Below, in pieces: positions 37,937 to 49,810 of a stretch of 64,000 nt of DNA; position 1 is the stretch's first letter, and each line of letters opens with the position of its first letter. Location: the NCBI GenBank assembly GCA_040954595.2, contig CM082588.2, positions 1,860,001 to 1,924,000 of the forward strand. Reading direction: 5' to 3'. The notes beneath the pieces are model-generated. The model did not search any database. It was not told the origin of the DNA and saw only the letters and a program-made list of their open reading frames with translations. Position numbers and translations under genes: made by a program. Origin of the DNA: Balanoglossus misakiensis (taxonomy: Eukaryota; Hemichordata).

Positions 37937-38455
37937 CGACAAACCAGAACTTCCTGGAAGTACCTTGCTGACGTACAATTCACAATTCCTGATCAATAAA
38001 AAGGCTTATTTAACCTTAATATGTTTCGAGAAAAATTACAGAAAATTTTACTTACAGAAATGGGGGCTGCAGTCCAGTAGAAAAGACACCTCCAATTTTC
38101 GTCGTCACTTTCCACCTCCGATTGTCTGTGTATACATTATCCGAATGAGGCCACCAGAATCTTGAAATATCCAGTCCATATCGTCACAGTCATGACCTCC
38201 ACTTTCATTTGCTTGTCGGAAATTGCTTTGGGTAGTGAATACGTCGTTGCCGTCACTACTTTCAGCCACGATGTTTGCACGTCAAAGACTGAGTCTCGAA
38301 TGATGGAAACGTGGTACCTCACTGACCATCTGACAAATGAACTGGCTGACAACTATCCAATCGAAATGGATCATTCACCAGGTGCATTTTGTGAAGCTTG
38401 TGATTGGTTGATGTGATTGAGAAGTTGTTTAGCATACGAAGATCACAGATGTTGT
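37937..38455. repeat. Dispersed repeat, copy 2 (3' flank of SLC22 gene)
   Basis: Same orientation as 4269-4770. Starts about ten bases after the SLC22 stop codon and contains AATAAA at 37995-38000, which the AIFM2-intron copy lacks. Similarity runs through TTTTCGTCGTCACTTTCCAC and GTTTGCACGTCAAAGACTGA to the TGATTGG-containing end. Confidence 0.8.
37995..38000 (+). terminator. Candidate poly(A) signal of SLC22 gene 2
   Basis: AATAAA 68 bases after the stop codon and inside the dispersed repeat. No better hexamer precedes it. Confidence 0.45.
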
Positions 38456-38652
38456 CATACCACTATCTTGTTTTAGGGAGGACTATGTTTGGCCGTTCTG
38501 TGTGCTGACATCATTTGCAAAGCGATGTTCTCCATGACAGTTACGCCAAACATGACACAAAATTAACGTTCACCATCAATACACCAACAAAGACCTAATT
38601 TTACAATACTAGCAGTAATCGGTTTTAATCCGTACTTAGCAGAAAAGGACAG

Positions 38653-38697
<45 letters not shown>

Positions 38698-39028
38698 CAC
38701 AAGGCTTATCAATGCTTATTCAGACATAAAGCTATATCAAAATTGCTGAAGTGAAATAATCAAGAACTTCTTTGTATCAAAATACTGTTTTACAGTAGGA
38801 AGTGTTCTTGCCAGTCACAATGAAAATAAAAGTGTGAAAAGACCACTATATACTATGACCGCGTATACTAGTATTCGCTAAGCTTAAACTACAAAATCTG
38901 ACTACCAGTAAATTTCAGGGAATGTTTTTTTTTTATATTTACACCTATTATGAATCTGGCAGCATGTGTAGGATCATCATCATCATCATCGTCGTCATCC
39001 GTCATCGCCGTCGTCATCACCAGCACCA
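38456..39028. other. Convergent intergenic region with (CT)n
   Basis: Separates the SLC22 gene from the aminopeptidase P gene running toward it. Contains a (TC)n run at 38656-38694 and the probable 3' UTR of the latter. No coding sequence was recognised. Confidence 0.5.
38656..38694. repeat. (TC)n microsatellite
   Basis: About 19 uninterrupted TC dinucleotides. Confidence 0.95.
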
Positions 39029-42000
39029 TCATTTCAAAATGGCGGCACACAGTGAAAGCGCTACCACCAGGAGTGTGTTGGCAAGGATTCCAGACGCACC
39101 GCAGACTCCTTTCGTGTAAATTTGCTTGGTGTTCTCTATCATCCAATCATAGGCCGGTTTATTTTTGGTAAACAGTCTGTCGCCAACCACTTTTCTGATG
39201 TCCTGGTTGTATCTGTTCATCCAATCAATCTGAGAGAAAGACACGAATATGCTTCAATGCAGGAAATCATCTTAAGATTGATAACGAGGTTCTTGGTAAA
39301 AATCTAATAATTACCTGGTCTGGTGTTAACATTTCGAAGTTAATCAGGTTGTATTGGAAAGGTACAAACGCCACTTCTTTAAACGTCATCCACGTTTGAT
39401 TTGCATAATTTTCCTGCAAATGAAAAACCATGTATGATTTATTTCAACAATTGAGTGACAGAATTCTCAGCTGCATAAAACTCACATTTCTAATCACAAG
39501 CATAAAGGATTAAACTGTAGCCCTTACATATGTTCGTCTCTGTTTCACCGTCACAGCAGTTCCCAGACGAACGCCAAAATTGTTTTCCTCATAGTAACCA
39601 GGTTCTGAAAAACAAAAAATAAATTGTTCAACGTTCAGAGCAGAAAACGCCAAGACTGACAATAGGCTTTGTGCAAACTTATGTAAGGAAGCGGAAGTGG
39701 ACCTACCATTCGAAAGAAACATTCCTTCGTGCAAGGGTTCTTCCCATGCTGCTTGGGTCTTTCCGAAACGTTCAGGTCCTGGGGGAAATATTTGAAGTAG
39801 AAAAAATGAAATGTGTCATTTCAATCAGTCAATGTTCCTTTGATTATGAGACATCTACATTTCTACGTTCTTCTGTGTTTGTTTGCAGCACTACAACAGG
39901 CTTACCTTCACTGACAGAGAGACCGGCCCCTATACCATGGCCGTTACCATGACCATAGTCCCAGCCATGTTCCCAGAGGTATCTCCTAGCATGGGCGTCT
40001 AAGGCGCTACCTGCAGGGGAATATTTTATGAGTTAGAATCCAGTGTTCTTGTGAGAATAGAGAGAATAGGTTGAACTCAACGACGTTCTCGTAACACTCA
40101 CCGTACGTTCTTTCTGGGAAAACCGTCAACGATAAATCTATCGCTCCTTTCAAAACACGGGTATATGCTTCCTATAATTAAAATAGAAAAACATGATAAT
40201 GAACACGCGACTTTCCTATATAGATAGGTGTTTCGAGTTTGATTTACACCCACAGCACATACGTAGCGTATTCTTTACAAAATCATAAATCCGTGTGTAT
40301 GGTTCCTTTTGCAGGTAGGTTAGGTGTGTATAACATTACCTTATGATACCATTCTGGTGTTCCAAAGTGAAATGTTCTCGCTGTGTCCGTTGTTGCTCCA
40401 CACCTTAGCCAGACAAAACAAGGAATCTGTGTTAAAAGCATGTTACAAGTATTCGACATTACCGTGGTCATAGCCACCTGTCCGAGGGATGGTACTCTGC
40501 CTGAGCATAGAGAGTCATCATCAATTTTACGATAACTGCAGAGATCAAAAAGTGCAATGTACTATGAAACTTACTTGTAATGGCCGCCCGAGTCTAAGAT
40601 GTACATGTCTGTGTTCGTGATTGGAAGGTTGGTGTCATCAACAGCGCTGTAAAATGAATGAAACATTTTCATATAATATATTTCTAGTCATTTGAGTGTT
40701 ACTATGTTCGTAGCATCCCAAGGTAAAGATCTAGAGATCTGGTAAGATTTTGTCATCAGGTATTTGTGTAATATTCCACACTTACTCGTAGTGTATGACA
40801 GCTCCGTTTAATCCAAATGCCGATATAGGTGAAAAGCTCTCCGTGATGAAGTCCGGTTGTTGCCTGGATAAGTAAAGAACATTGTTAAATTATAAATCAT
40901 TTCTGCTTTGGCAAAATTCAGTGGGTGCATACAGGGCACAATCTCTAATTCAAATCATTACAAGAAGATGATGGTATGAGACACACATTCCTTTGAATAT
41001 GAAATACATACATCCTAAATTCGTATGCTTTTTCTTCACATATCATTTCACTGAGTAAATTGATGTCACCCTTCGCCCTTGGAACCTGGGCAAGAAAAAA
41101 GAAAACAAAACATGTACATTTTATCGCGTATTATACATGACGTCAGCAGATATTTCTAATCAAATGCAGACAAAATGCCTTTCGTTCATGTCAAAGAGAA
41201 TTTATAAAAACTGATATGTGGCACTGGGATTACCTGGTCTTCCAACCAATGGGAAAACTCGACTAGGGCAACGGAGTCTTGGATCTGCAAACAAGGAACA
41301 CAATTATTCGATTAACATGGTGAATTTGATCTTTGTCCTGTCTGAGTAAATACTTCTTAATACCAACGAATTACAACAAGACTTCATAAAATATTTTGTG
41401 ACTTACATTGCCTTCTTTCATTGCACTTATCTCCGAAGGGTTCTTGATGGATTTCATCAAGCTGAGTGGCGACTGTTTCATCATGCGCTTTTTCTGAAAA
41501 GAGGAAATTAATAAATTACATGAGTGAGTGAGGAGTGACCATCCAGACGTCGCCTTCGATATCGAGTTTTGGTTTTCAAGAAAGTGACTACTGACTTCAC
41601 TGTTTGTTTTCACACTAACCTCTGGTATGGTCGAATAGATAGCATAGCTGGCGTCCTCGCTGAACCAAATCCGTTGTATTGACGTCATGCTTGCGTATTT
41701 ACCAAGCTCATTGTGAAACTGTTCGTAGTCGAAGTGTTTGACGCAGTACTGGGTTTGATACGTGACGTCACAATTCAGCTCGTTGTCGTCTCTGTCCAGA
41801 TTCAGATGGTCGCGTATCTCTCGTTCCTGTACCTTCTCGCTTTGTATGAACACACTGTCGATAAAGAGAAAATCGATTCCATTCACATTTTTGGAAACCT
41901 AACATTGCCCCTTTTCTCGAGAGAAGTAGCCAAAAGTTACCACTTTTGGTTCTTGGTCGCATAAACTGCTTCACATCACAGGTGGAACCCCGCAACGTAC

Positions 42001-44539
42001 TATATACTTATCAATTCTCACGACTTCAAATAGGTTTTACTACCTAGGTGAATGTAAAAAATCTCAAGAAAATGGCGGATAAAAGTTCAATACGTACATG
42101 GACTCCACAAATGTTATGATGGTATATGTCGAGTATAGTGGGTTGTATGGGATATCAATACCACGCAAGTTGTACAGCCCTGAAAAAAGAACAGACAGAA
42201 TAAGGTGTACAAGTCTCCAAGATTGAAAATCACGTTGAATTCACGAAATGTTACACAGAGATTTACAATGTATTGAGAACGCACACTTACATGCACTTTC
42301 GTCCAGAGAGTGTACAACAAGCATGTCAGCCAGGTATTTTCTCATTTCTTTACGAATTTCCACGATCTTGTTGGGCCAAGTCATACCTGTGGATAGAAAT
42401 GCGTGTGAAAATTGATGAACCATTTCGACGAATAACTGTGAGTTGACCGGCCAATTTAGTGATTACATTGAGATGATCGCCATGAAGCACCAAGACGTCA
42501 AAGTCGACCAAAAAAGCAAAAGCTCTAAGCTGCTGAAACAGCTTCCCTACTGTCTATTGTGTACGCAAGAAACTTTGCGTGCACGTCACCCACCTGCCCA
42601 TGATTCCTCAAGGATGAACAGTCGTTCTTCATCCGGGCACACCGGCCTGGTGTTCCAAATTCTGTCCACGAGGTTGTCGTCATATTCATACATACGAAGG
42701 TCCTTGTAGGAATGGGAGAATGTCCGCGAGTAATATTCATATTGTTCTGTAGTAAAAACGACATCACAAATAAAAGTTACTTAAATAACTTCTGGGGAAT
42801 CTACCATCTTGCGGATGGATGGACGTAGAATGTACGGATCGATCGATATCATGTATCATCTAGGATATACACTTACTGGAAGACAGTAGCTTGGGGTCAA
42901 AGGCCACGTCGGACTGCGTCGGCAACACCTTCTCTAGCCATTCCCAGGGCTCAGCAACTCCATAGTCACCTATGTTGAAGGAAATGGAACACTACCTGAG
43001 TAAATGGGAGATTCTTTGTCCATAAGGGGTTATTTCTGATAGTGAGGATGGTTTTCGTTCGTGACATCTCCATGCACCAACATGGCAAAGCCTTTTCCGC
43101 GTTTCTACGACCCAGGTGACTTGTCGCGTAATATGCAAATACACTGCACACATTATCTTTCGTGACCTTTGAACTGGGTTATACTCACTTGCCCTCATCA
43201 GCATCCAGTTGCAGTCCAATTGACGCTCTGCTTGGATGTAGTAACGAGAGTCAGTCCACAAAGCCGATGCATTATGCGTTACGATAGCTAGACCTGCAAG
43301 ACAAAGTCAATACCAGTATGATCTCATGCATTTAACAAGTGTCTGTGATTCTAAACTCAGAATATTAATTTTTGAATTACCTGACGAACCGTCGAAACCA
43401 GTCATCCAATGTCTTCGCTTATCGCAATTAGCAACAAATGTACTCTGTAGGACGGACAAAAAGAGAAAGTTAATAAGTTTTTGCGTTACAAAGACACATA
43501 CAGGCTAATGTAGTACAAAGCAAAACAAAAATCCTGGCACCACGACTCAAATTCACAATGGAGAGCAAAACTTGTAGACTAACCTGATGAGCATCGCCTG
43601 AAGGTATGATGTAAGCTCTGACGAAGCGTCCACTCCCAGAAATTGCTCTCATCTCATCACGGAGTGCTTCTATTCTCTCCGTCGTCAAGGTAACAGTGGG
43701 TGGATAGTACTGATAGAAAGCACATAAAAGTCTTGTCAATTTCTCTCTCTCATCTCTCTCCCCCCTCTCTTTTCTCTCGCTCTTCCCTCTCGTTCTCTCT
43801 CGTTCAATCTCCCCTCTCCCTCTCTCCTTACCCTCTCCCTTTCTCTATCTAGACATATACCGATATCACTCTGTGCTTACCGGGTTGTTAAGGTTCGAGC
43901 AATCCCTGACGTCACTGCTTAGAATCGCAGCGCCACTGCTTCCAGCAGTTTTGAGATTGAGAAAACCATATCTGTTGTAAGTGTTCCCATCGATGAACTT
44001 CCCAAGTTCACGTGGAGTGTAACTTCTCACGACGTTGACTGCAGAAAGAGCAACAGAATTCAGATCGACGTTTTCCCTAGATAGCATGTGACAGCTCTCT
44101 GCCTGATGTCTAAGGTAATTTCTCGAAAAATGGCACCTGGCACAACCACATATACAATTGCAAAGGATGTTTCACAACGCGACGAACAATGCAAGGCGTG
44201 GGCGACAGGTGTGTATGTACCTACGCAGGTACTAGTATTACGGTGGCTCTATTTTTGTCATATGCTTCGGTTGTAATTCATGTTTCCTGAATCGTACAAG
44301 CTACCATTTCGTTCAATCACAAATTCACATGATTTCTCGAATGACTGAATCAATATGCTGCCAATGTGTTTTGGCCGGGAATGATGGCCATAGGTATTAT
44401 AACGGTAAATAATAAACCGGAATATTAACCCCGTGAGCAACGACATGGCAGCTGTAGGCTACTATTTATAGTATTGCTGGTATGACTTACTTGTGAACAC
44501 GAATGTTAGTAACCAGAAGAAAAGTAGGCGCCCCATCAT
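39029..44539 (-). CDS. XPNPEP2: Membrane aminopeptidase P (XPNPEP2-like), active site altered
   Basis: Family M24 enzymes of this type remove an N-terminal residue preceding proline, for example from bradykinin, at the cell surface. Twenty-two exons from 44491-44539 to 39029-39229 give 736 residues (human about 674). Seen: signal peptide [16 protein letters not shown], two N-terminal creatinase-like domains (GFDGSSG, SAWLYNLRG), the pita-bread domain, and a hydrophobic C-terminus ([20 protein letters not shown]) suiting GPI attachment. Metal ligands D502, D514, H577 and E612 are visible. The fifth, the Glu 14 residues after E612 (E537 in human XPNPEP1), is Gly626 in VRLGTAV. The His of VHEGP is Ser586 (VSEGP), and one residue is inserted between the two Asp ligands (YKCGATTD against YKDGTTD). 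Catalysis is doubtful. Confidence 0.92.
43741..43855. repeat. CT-rich low-complexity tract
   Basis: TCTCTC and CCCTCTC repeats in an intron of the aminopeptidase P gene. Confidence 0.9.
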
Positions 44540-45678
44540 CCAGAAATGCTTTCCGTCGATCCAGTCAGCACAGGATCTTCCCCAGATCGGGACAGAGAAC
44601 ACACACAGGTCAAAGAAATGGCGCCCAGTTGATTTGGATCAAATCTTGTCAACTGAGAGCACTACGTCACTTCCATGTAACTGGCAGGAATGTGGTTAAT
44701 ATTTGATAGTTCTGAAGTGTGGGCACTTGGTTTATCATTAACCAGGTGCAAACGCACAATACTAGACCAATACAGTGAGGTTATTCTCCGGTCACACTCA
44801 AACATGGCTGGGTGTGGAGAAGCAAAGAATCCATAGTTTCACAGTGTCCAAAATGTTCTGAACTTCGAGAATGTAAAAATAGATAGAGAACATACAGAAC
44901 GCCATGTCTTATAAACTAATCTCATTTATTGCCCTTCAAGCCATTCTGTGAAGACACCCTTAACCAATTATACCCCAAAACACTCCAGGTAAATTAATGC
45001 ATTGAATGCTACAAAGAAAATAACACTTCTTAAAATAAATAAAACTTCAAACATTCCTGAAAGTATCATAGAACGACCTGATCTCGATTTCAAGACAAAT
45101 GTGTCTAATTACTCATGATTTGTGTTGTATTGCATAGCCGGGTACAAAATTACCGCTCAACAGAATCAATTTCTTGCACTGGCCAATAATCATTATTCCA
45201 TTATTTAATTTTGTGATGCTGTAGTACTATCCTTAAAACAATTAAGTAGTACATGTATAAATATTCAAGCAGTCAATAGGAATATCTGCAATTTGTACTC
45301 TATACAAGTGAGAAAACAAAGTACATGTATCACAAATCATCATAGAGGTAGTTTGACATGTCCAGTGAAAACACAAAAAAAAAACATCTATTAAAGAACT
45401 ATTGGTTAAGATGAATAAAACACAGGAAAGCGATGAAAATAAAATCTACTTCACCCTCTGACAACTAAAAGCAAGTACCTCATACCAAAGTGCCAGTCCA
45501 GGTACCTTCCAAGTATTCTGTTCAAACCGGTATACACAGTCCAACCCACAACATGCCATAAACATGCGTTTTCCAAGTAAGAAAACGACATGGCCAGTCA
45601 CCCAAGCTCCCATCTACTGGGACATAGCATGTGTCGCAAACATCATAAACGGGAAACAAGTCCATCATGAGAGTCTCT
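44540..45678. other. Intergenic region, aminopeptidase P 5' side to PGGHG 3' side
   Basis: About 1.1 kb of AT-rich DNA containing the promoter of the minus-strand aminopeptidase P gene and the 3' UTR of the next minus-strand gene. A reverse-strand AATAAA lies at 44935-44940. No coding sequence was recognised. Confidence 0.45.
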
Positions 45679-48600
45679 CTACATGGGTTTTTGTTTCCAA
45701 CTGTTTCCTCGCTTTGATTTCTTGGAGGGGACAATCTTGGCTTTTCCTCGTCCAATTTTGACAGGTTTACCTGGCAGGAAGTGAACAAATATAACAGGTT
45801 ACTTTCCAGTAATTCAAAGGTTGTTTGCACAAGTGTATCTACATGTATATCGCATGAACTTGACTGGTTTTCTGACGTTGGTTGTATGTTTTCTTCACTC
45901 ACCTGTTGACAGCGGCATCTGCTGACCACTGTACATCAGCATCAGGTCAGGTGACCCTTCCGTCTGTTCGGTCAAGGTCACCACCACAGTGTCGTTTCGG
46001 ATGACGAAATCCATCGCTGATCCCAGATAGTTGATCCCTGTTATGTTAAATCCGGTAGTGGCTGGTGGAAGCACCGGATTGATGGTCAGACTGTCCTGAT
46101 ACAGCCGGAGTCCTCCGTAACCGAATAAAACAGCTTGAAGGAAACCTCCCATTCCAGTACAGAAGTTGATAGCCCCGGTACCATCGGAAACTTCTGTCCA
46201 AACCTATGAATAACATGACAAACATTTACCGCAATGATCAGGGAAAAAATTTCATGACAAGCAGCAGAAATACATGCATCTGAGATACACACACCTACAG
46301 GTCAAATAAACCAAGATGTTACCATTAAATGTCCAAAGCTTATTATCCACTTACTTTGAATGGCTCTTGTATGTTAGCAAAGCTGCGGTTGAAGAGGGAG
46401 TTGGCTCTGTCAATTTCTCCCAGCTCTAACCACCCAATGGAGAACATTCCCCAGGTCATGGCTGGACCGTGGCCGTCGGTGTATTTCTCGTAGTAGACAA
46501 GGTCATTCCTGCGAACTTGTTCACTCATGTTTATCATGAGGGGGAAGCCCAGTAATATCACATCAGCTTGTTTCACGATAGTACCTGCAATATTTTGAAT
46601 TATGCATGATGAATGAGCCTGTCATGACGTTTAATGATAAAACAAGTGAGACCTTATCACAGCTTACAGAAGACGACCACTCACCATTTGTGTAGCTGTC
46701 ATACTCGGGATGATACTGTTTGTCCGTGTCAAAGGGAATGTACATGTTATCAGCAATATTCTTCCATTCTGGGGGTACACTGGCGTTGATGAATTGCGCA
46801 GCGTAGTAGGGTAAATTCAGACTGATCTGAGCCACTATGTTGGTGTACACTGAATTGTTGACATTCTGGTGATACTCGTCCGGTCCCATTACGTCTGTTA
46901 GGATGAAACATATACACAGCTGTATGAGTTGTAAGATTATTGCAAGTTGTCATGGGTACATGTACCTGGCACATTTAATTTTCAGTTCAGGTTTTATGAA
47001 GACATCATTGTATGCATCAAACTTTTTGGGAAGGAATTTCAAGACAAACACATCTGACTAAATGACATGAGATTAGGTGAAATCTCTTTTGGTGTGAATT
47101 ACATCTAACCACAGTAACACAGCCAGTGATAACCTCTGTCCACACACGGGCTTACCATGTATGACATATTTATTTTTACTCGCATCCCACTTCGCTCGGC
47201 ATTTCCAAAAATCGGCGATACTTCTGACGGTATCAAAGCCTTGCTTCGCAGTTATGAAATCAAGATCCTCTGTGGCAGCTATGTACTGCTGAATGGCAAA
47301 AGCAATATCTCCTGTAATATGCTGTTCGTAGTCCCTTGTATCTGGCGCCGGATCCACCTCCAGCCCTGGAGGAGAGAAACAATCACCAAACATACATGTT
47401 TGTTGGAAAGTGGATATCTCCAGTAAGTCTTACCATTTAGCACATAGAGTTTCCTGCTCTGATCAAACTCAACTCTGTTGGCCCAAAACTTTGCGACATC
47501 GGTCAGTAACTCAAATCCCCGATGCCTGAGCAGAAAATCTCTGTCCCAAGTTGTGGAAAGATATTGCTGAAAGGCGTACGCTATATCTCCTGAAATGTGG
47601 ACTTCGTTTTTGGAATAGATTGGACCAGGACAAACTTCTAAACCTGAAGAGATAAGAGTGGTTTCCAAATCTTAAGCTGAATTTTGAACAGACACGAGTC
47701 TGAATGATGGATGGTTCCAATATTTCAGTTTTAAATTTATGATGGAGAGAGTGAGAAAGAGTGATAGATGTCAACATGACAGGAAATGTAGCAGGCCTGT
47801 TTACACATGCAATTTGCATATGTCATCCATGCAGTCACTGTGGATGTAAAGGGAGTGACTTTGACAGAGCAGGAAGTTGCATTCCAGTAAATATAAAGTT
47901 GAATGCTTCATTAAATTTTACAATTTTAACTGATGAACGCTTGAATGAAATACCTGTATAGGCACTCTCCCATGGGAACTTGGCACCAGTGCAGCCAAAA
48001 TCCTTAGCATTGACTTTGGCAGCGTCAAGATGCAATGTCCGGTACAACAGCATCTCTTTGGCAAGCGACGGATAAAACATCAGCATGGTCGGGTACATCC
48101 AAGTCTCCATGTCCCAGAACACGTGACCTTGATAATCAGCTCCCAGGGCACCCTGAGCCAGCCCACCAGGACTCAGACCAAAAAACGGAAACTTGAATTC
48201 GGGATCGGTCAGCAATGGTGGCAGGGAGCTGAGGATGTAATACATGCTGCCGTAAATGGCCTTGCTCAGGTAGAGGTCGCCCTCGAGGTCGATTTTACCA
48301 CGATTCCACTTGTACTCCCATGAGTTGACATGGCTCTGATAGAGCTTATCATCGTCAAGTGCCATCTGCATTCCCAGCTTGTAAAAGAGTGATGCCTGAT
48401 TGTCATCCAGGGCCATTGAAGTCAGGAACGTCCACTGCTGTTTTGAGCTGGATCCGGGTAATGTGATTTTGTCTGGCAAATCCGTCCAATAGACAAACAC
48501 TACCGGCTTGCCCGAACTGGATGTCTCAGGTGTTTTGATTGGCCCAGACATTGACCAGACTCCTTCTTTCACTGGATTCACTTTAAAATCAATATCATTG

Positions 48601-49651
48601 CTCGCTGGACCAAGGTTCATTTTTAAATCAACTGTCACAGGATCTGTAGATTGGCTTTTGCGGGTGATGATGATGTCATTGACAAGAAGACGTGTGTAGT
48701 ACTGGTGGGCGTAGACACGTTGCTGTATACTAACAGTTGGAGTGTCAATGTTGTAAAAAAATACACCTGGGAAAAAAGTACAAAACATATTAATACTGAA
48801 GCATTATACACGAAAAGAGGCCCAACCTTTATAGAAACAATGGATTTGGACTGGTCCATAGTGGTGAAAGGTTAAGACAAAGGTTAAGACTACTATAGGA
48901 GTTTACCTTTGCCAACGTCCAGCGCAAATGATTCATTCTTATCTGCAGTTTTGCCAGCCACCCCTCTCAGAGATAAAGTGATTGCACCAGTGGAGGGGAT
49001 CCTTGCACGGTGGCTGTGTTCCTCGCGACCATTGTAGACACCGTTCATGTACACCGTATTACTGTACACAACTGAAGATAAGTAACCATTGCCTACCGAG
49101 GCCATGTATCTGGAGTTACTTGGCAATCTGCATCGAAGAAATTAATTCATTTGAGCTCACATGAACAATAAAACATTGACGTTTGTAAGTTCATTGCAAA
49201 CCAGGCACTTGTTTTGAATTTCCAGTAGCTTGTACTGAAAGCAGTGTTTATACTGGGGCTCTGCTACAAGTCCGCCAATCATTATTTCACCAAGAAAGGG
49301 TAAATTGTTTATCTCAGTAATATTTTAAACTTACTTATCTGATCGGAAGACAGTCGGTTCTGAAGACAGGTCCTTTATGTCTTCCTTGAAAAGAAGCTTT
49401 GGGTTTTTCATGACTGGTTCTCCTTTTAACAAGATACCAAAGTCAGCATTTTGAAACTCCACATCCAAAGGCGCCTGTTTATTCATCAAGTGGTCCTTAT
49501 GAACGTCCTCTTTGTCTTGATGAAGAACTTCATTATTCAGTTTGCTAGGAAACCTGACTTTGTCTTGTTTGGATTGAATGAGAGCACCATTGAGGTTTGT
49601 TATGAGAAATGCTGCCCCTACCAGTAGTACAGATGCCCTTGATGTCATCAT
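45679..49651 (-). CDS. PGGHG: PGGHG-like GH65 glucosidase with alternative exons, complete
   Basis: Matches protein-glucosylgalactosylhydroxylysine glucosidase (ATHL1), which removes glucose from the Glc-Gal-hydroxylysine units of collagen. Exons: 49335-49651, 48907-49127, 47954-48766, one of 47434-47643 or 47156-47365, 46685-46894, 46355-46584, 45903-46203, 45679-45770. One alternative exon gives 797 residues; human has about 737. Seen: N-terminal hydrophobic segment (SVLLVGAAFLITNLNGA) like a signal peptide, HVFWDMETWMYPT with the conserved Asp, FPWESAYTG, VMGPDEYHQNVNNSVYTN, GPAMTWGMFSIG and a basic tail (KIGRGKAKIVPSKKSKRG). The predicted signal peptide suggests a secretory-route enzyme. 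An acceptor one base before ATG implies a non-coding exon 1. Confidence 0.93.
47156..47365 (-). other. PGGHG alternative exon B (210 nt)
   Basis: Flanked by CCTCCAG acceptor and GTAAGC donor, phase 1 to 1 and exactly the same length as exon A. Reads LEVDPAPDTRDYEQHITGD. By eye about 30 of 69 residues match exon A. Joins the same upstream and downstream exons in frame. Confidence 0.88.
47434..47643 (-). other. PGGHG alternative exon A (210 nt)
   Basis: Flanked by CTTCAG acceptor and GTAAGA donor, phase 1 to 1. Reads LEVCPGPIYSKNEVHISGD at its start. Encodes the segment that lies between WESAYTG and DVMGPDEYH in the family, which is normally present once. Retains the Glu of ExHIxG, the region I believe carries the GH65 general acid. 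Confidence 0.88.
48816..48875 (-). repeat. Short TIR element, copy D
   Basis: AGAGGCCCAACC, AACAATGGATTTGGAC and GGTGAAAGGTTAA match copy B at 12613-12705. Lies in an intron of the PGGHG-like gene. Confidence 0.65.
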
Positions 49652-49741
49652 TCTGCAGTCAAGAAAATAAAGGTTATCATCACCACCAACACTACCACCA
49701 TCATCACAACCACCACCACCATCGTCGTCGATCATCATCAT

Positions 49742-49810
<69 letters not shown>

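Noticed and set aside
37928-38165. Extension of SLC22 coding sequence into the dispersed repeat in another frame
   Set aside because: The phase-correct last exon ends with TGA at 37925-37927; the extension is in a different frame and lies in repeat DNA.
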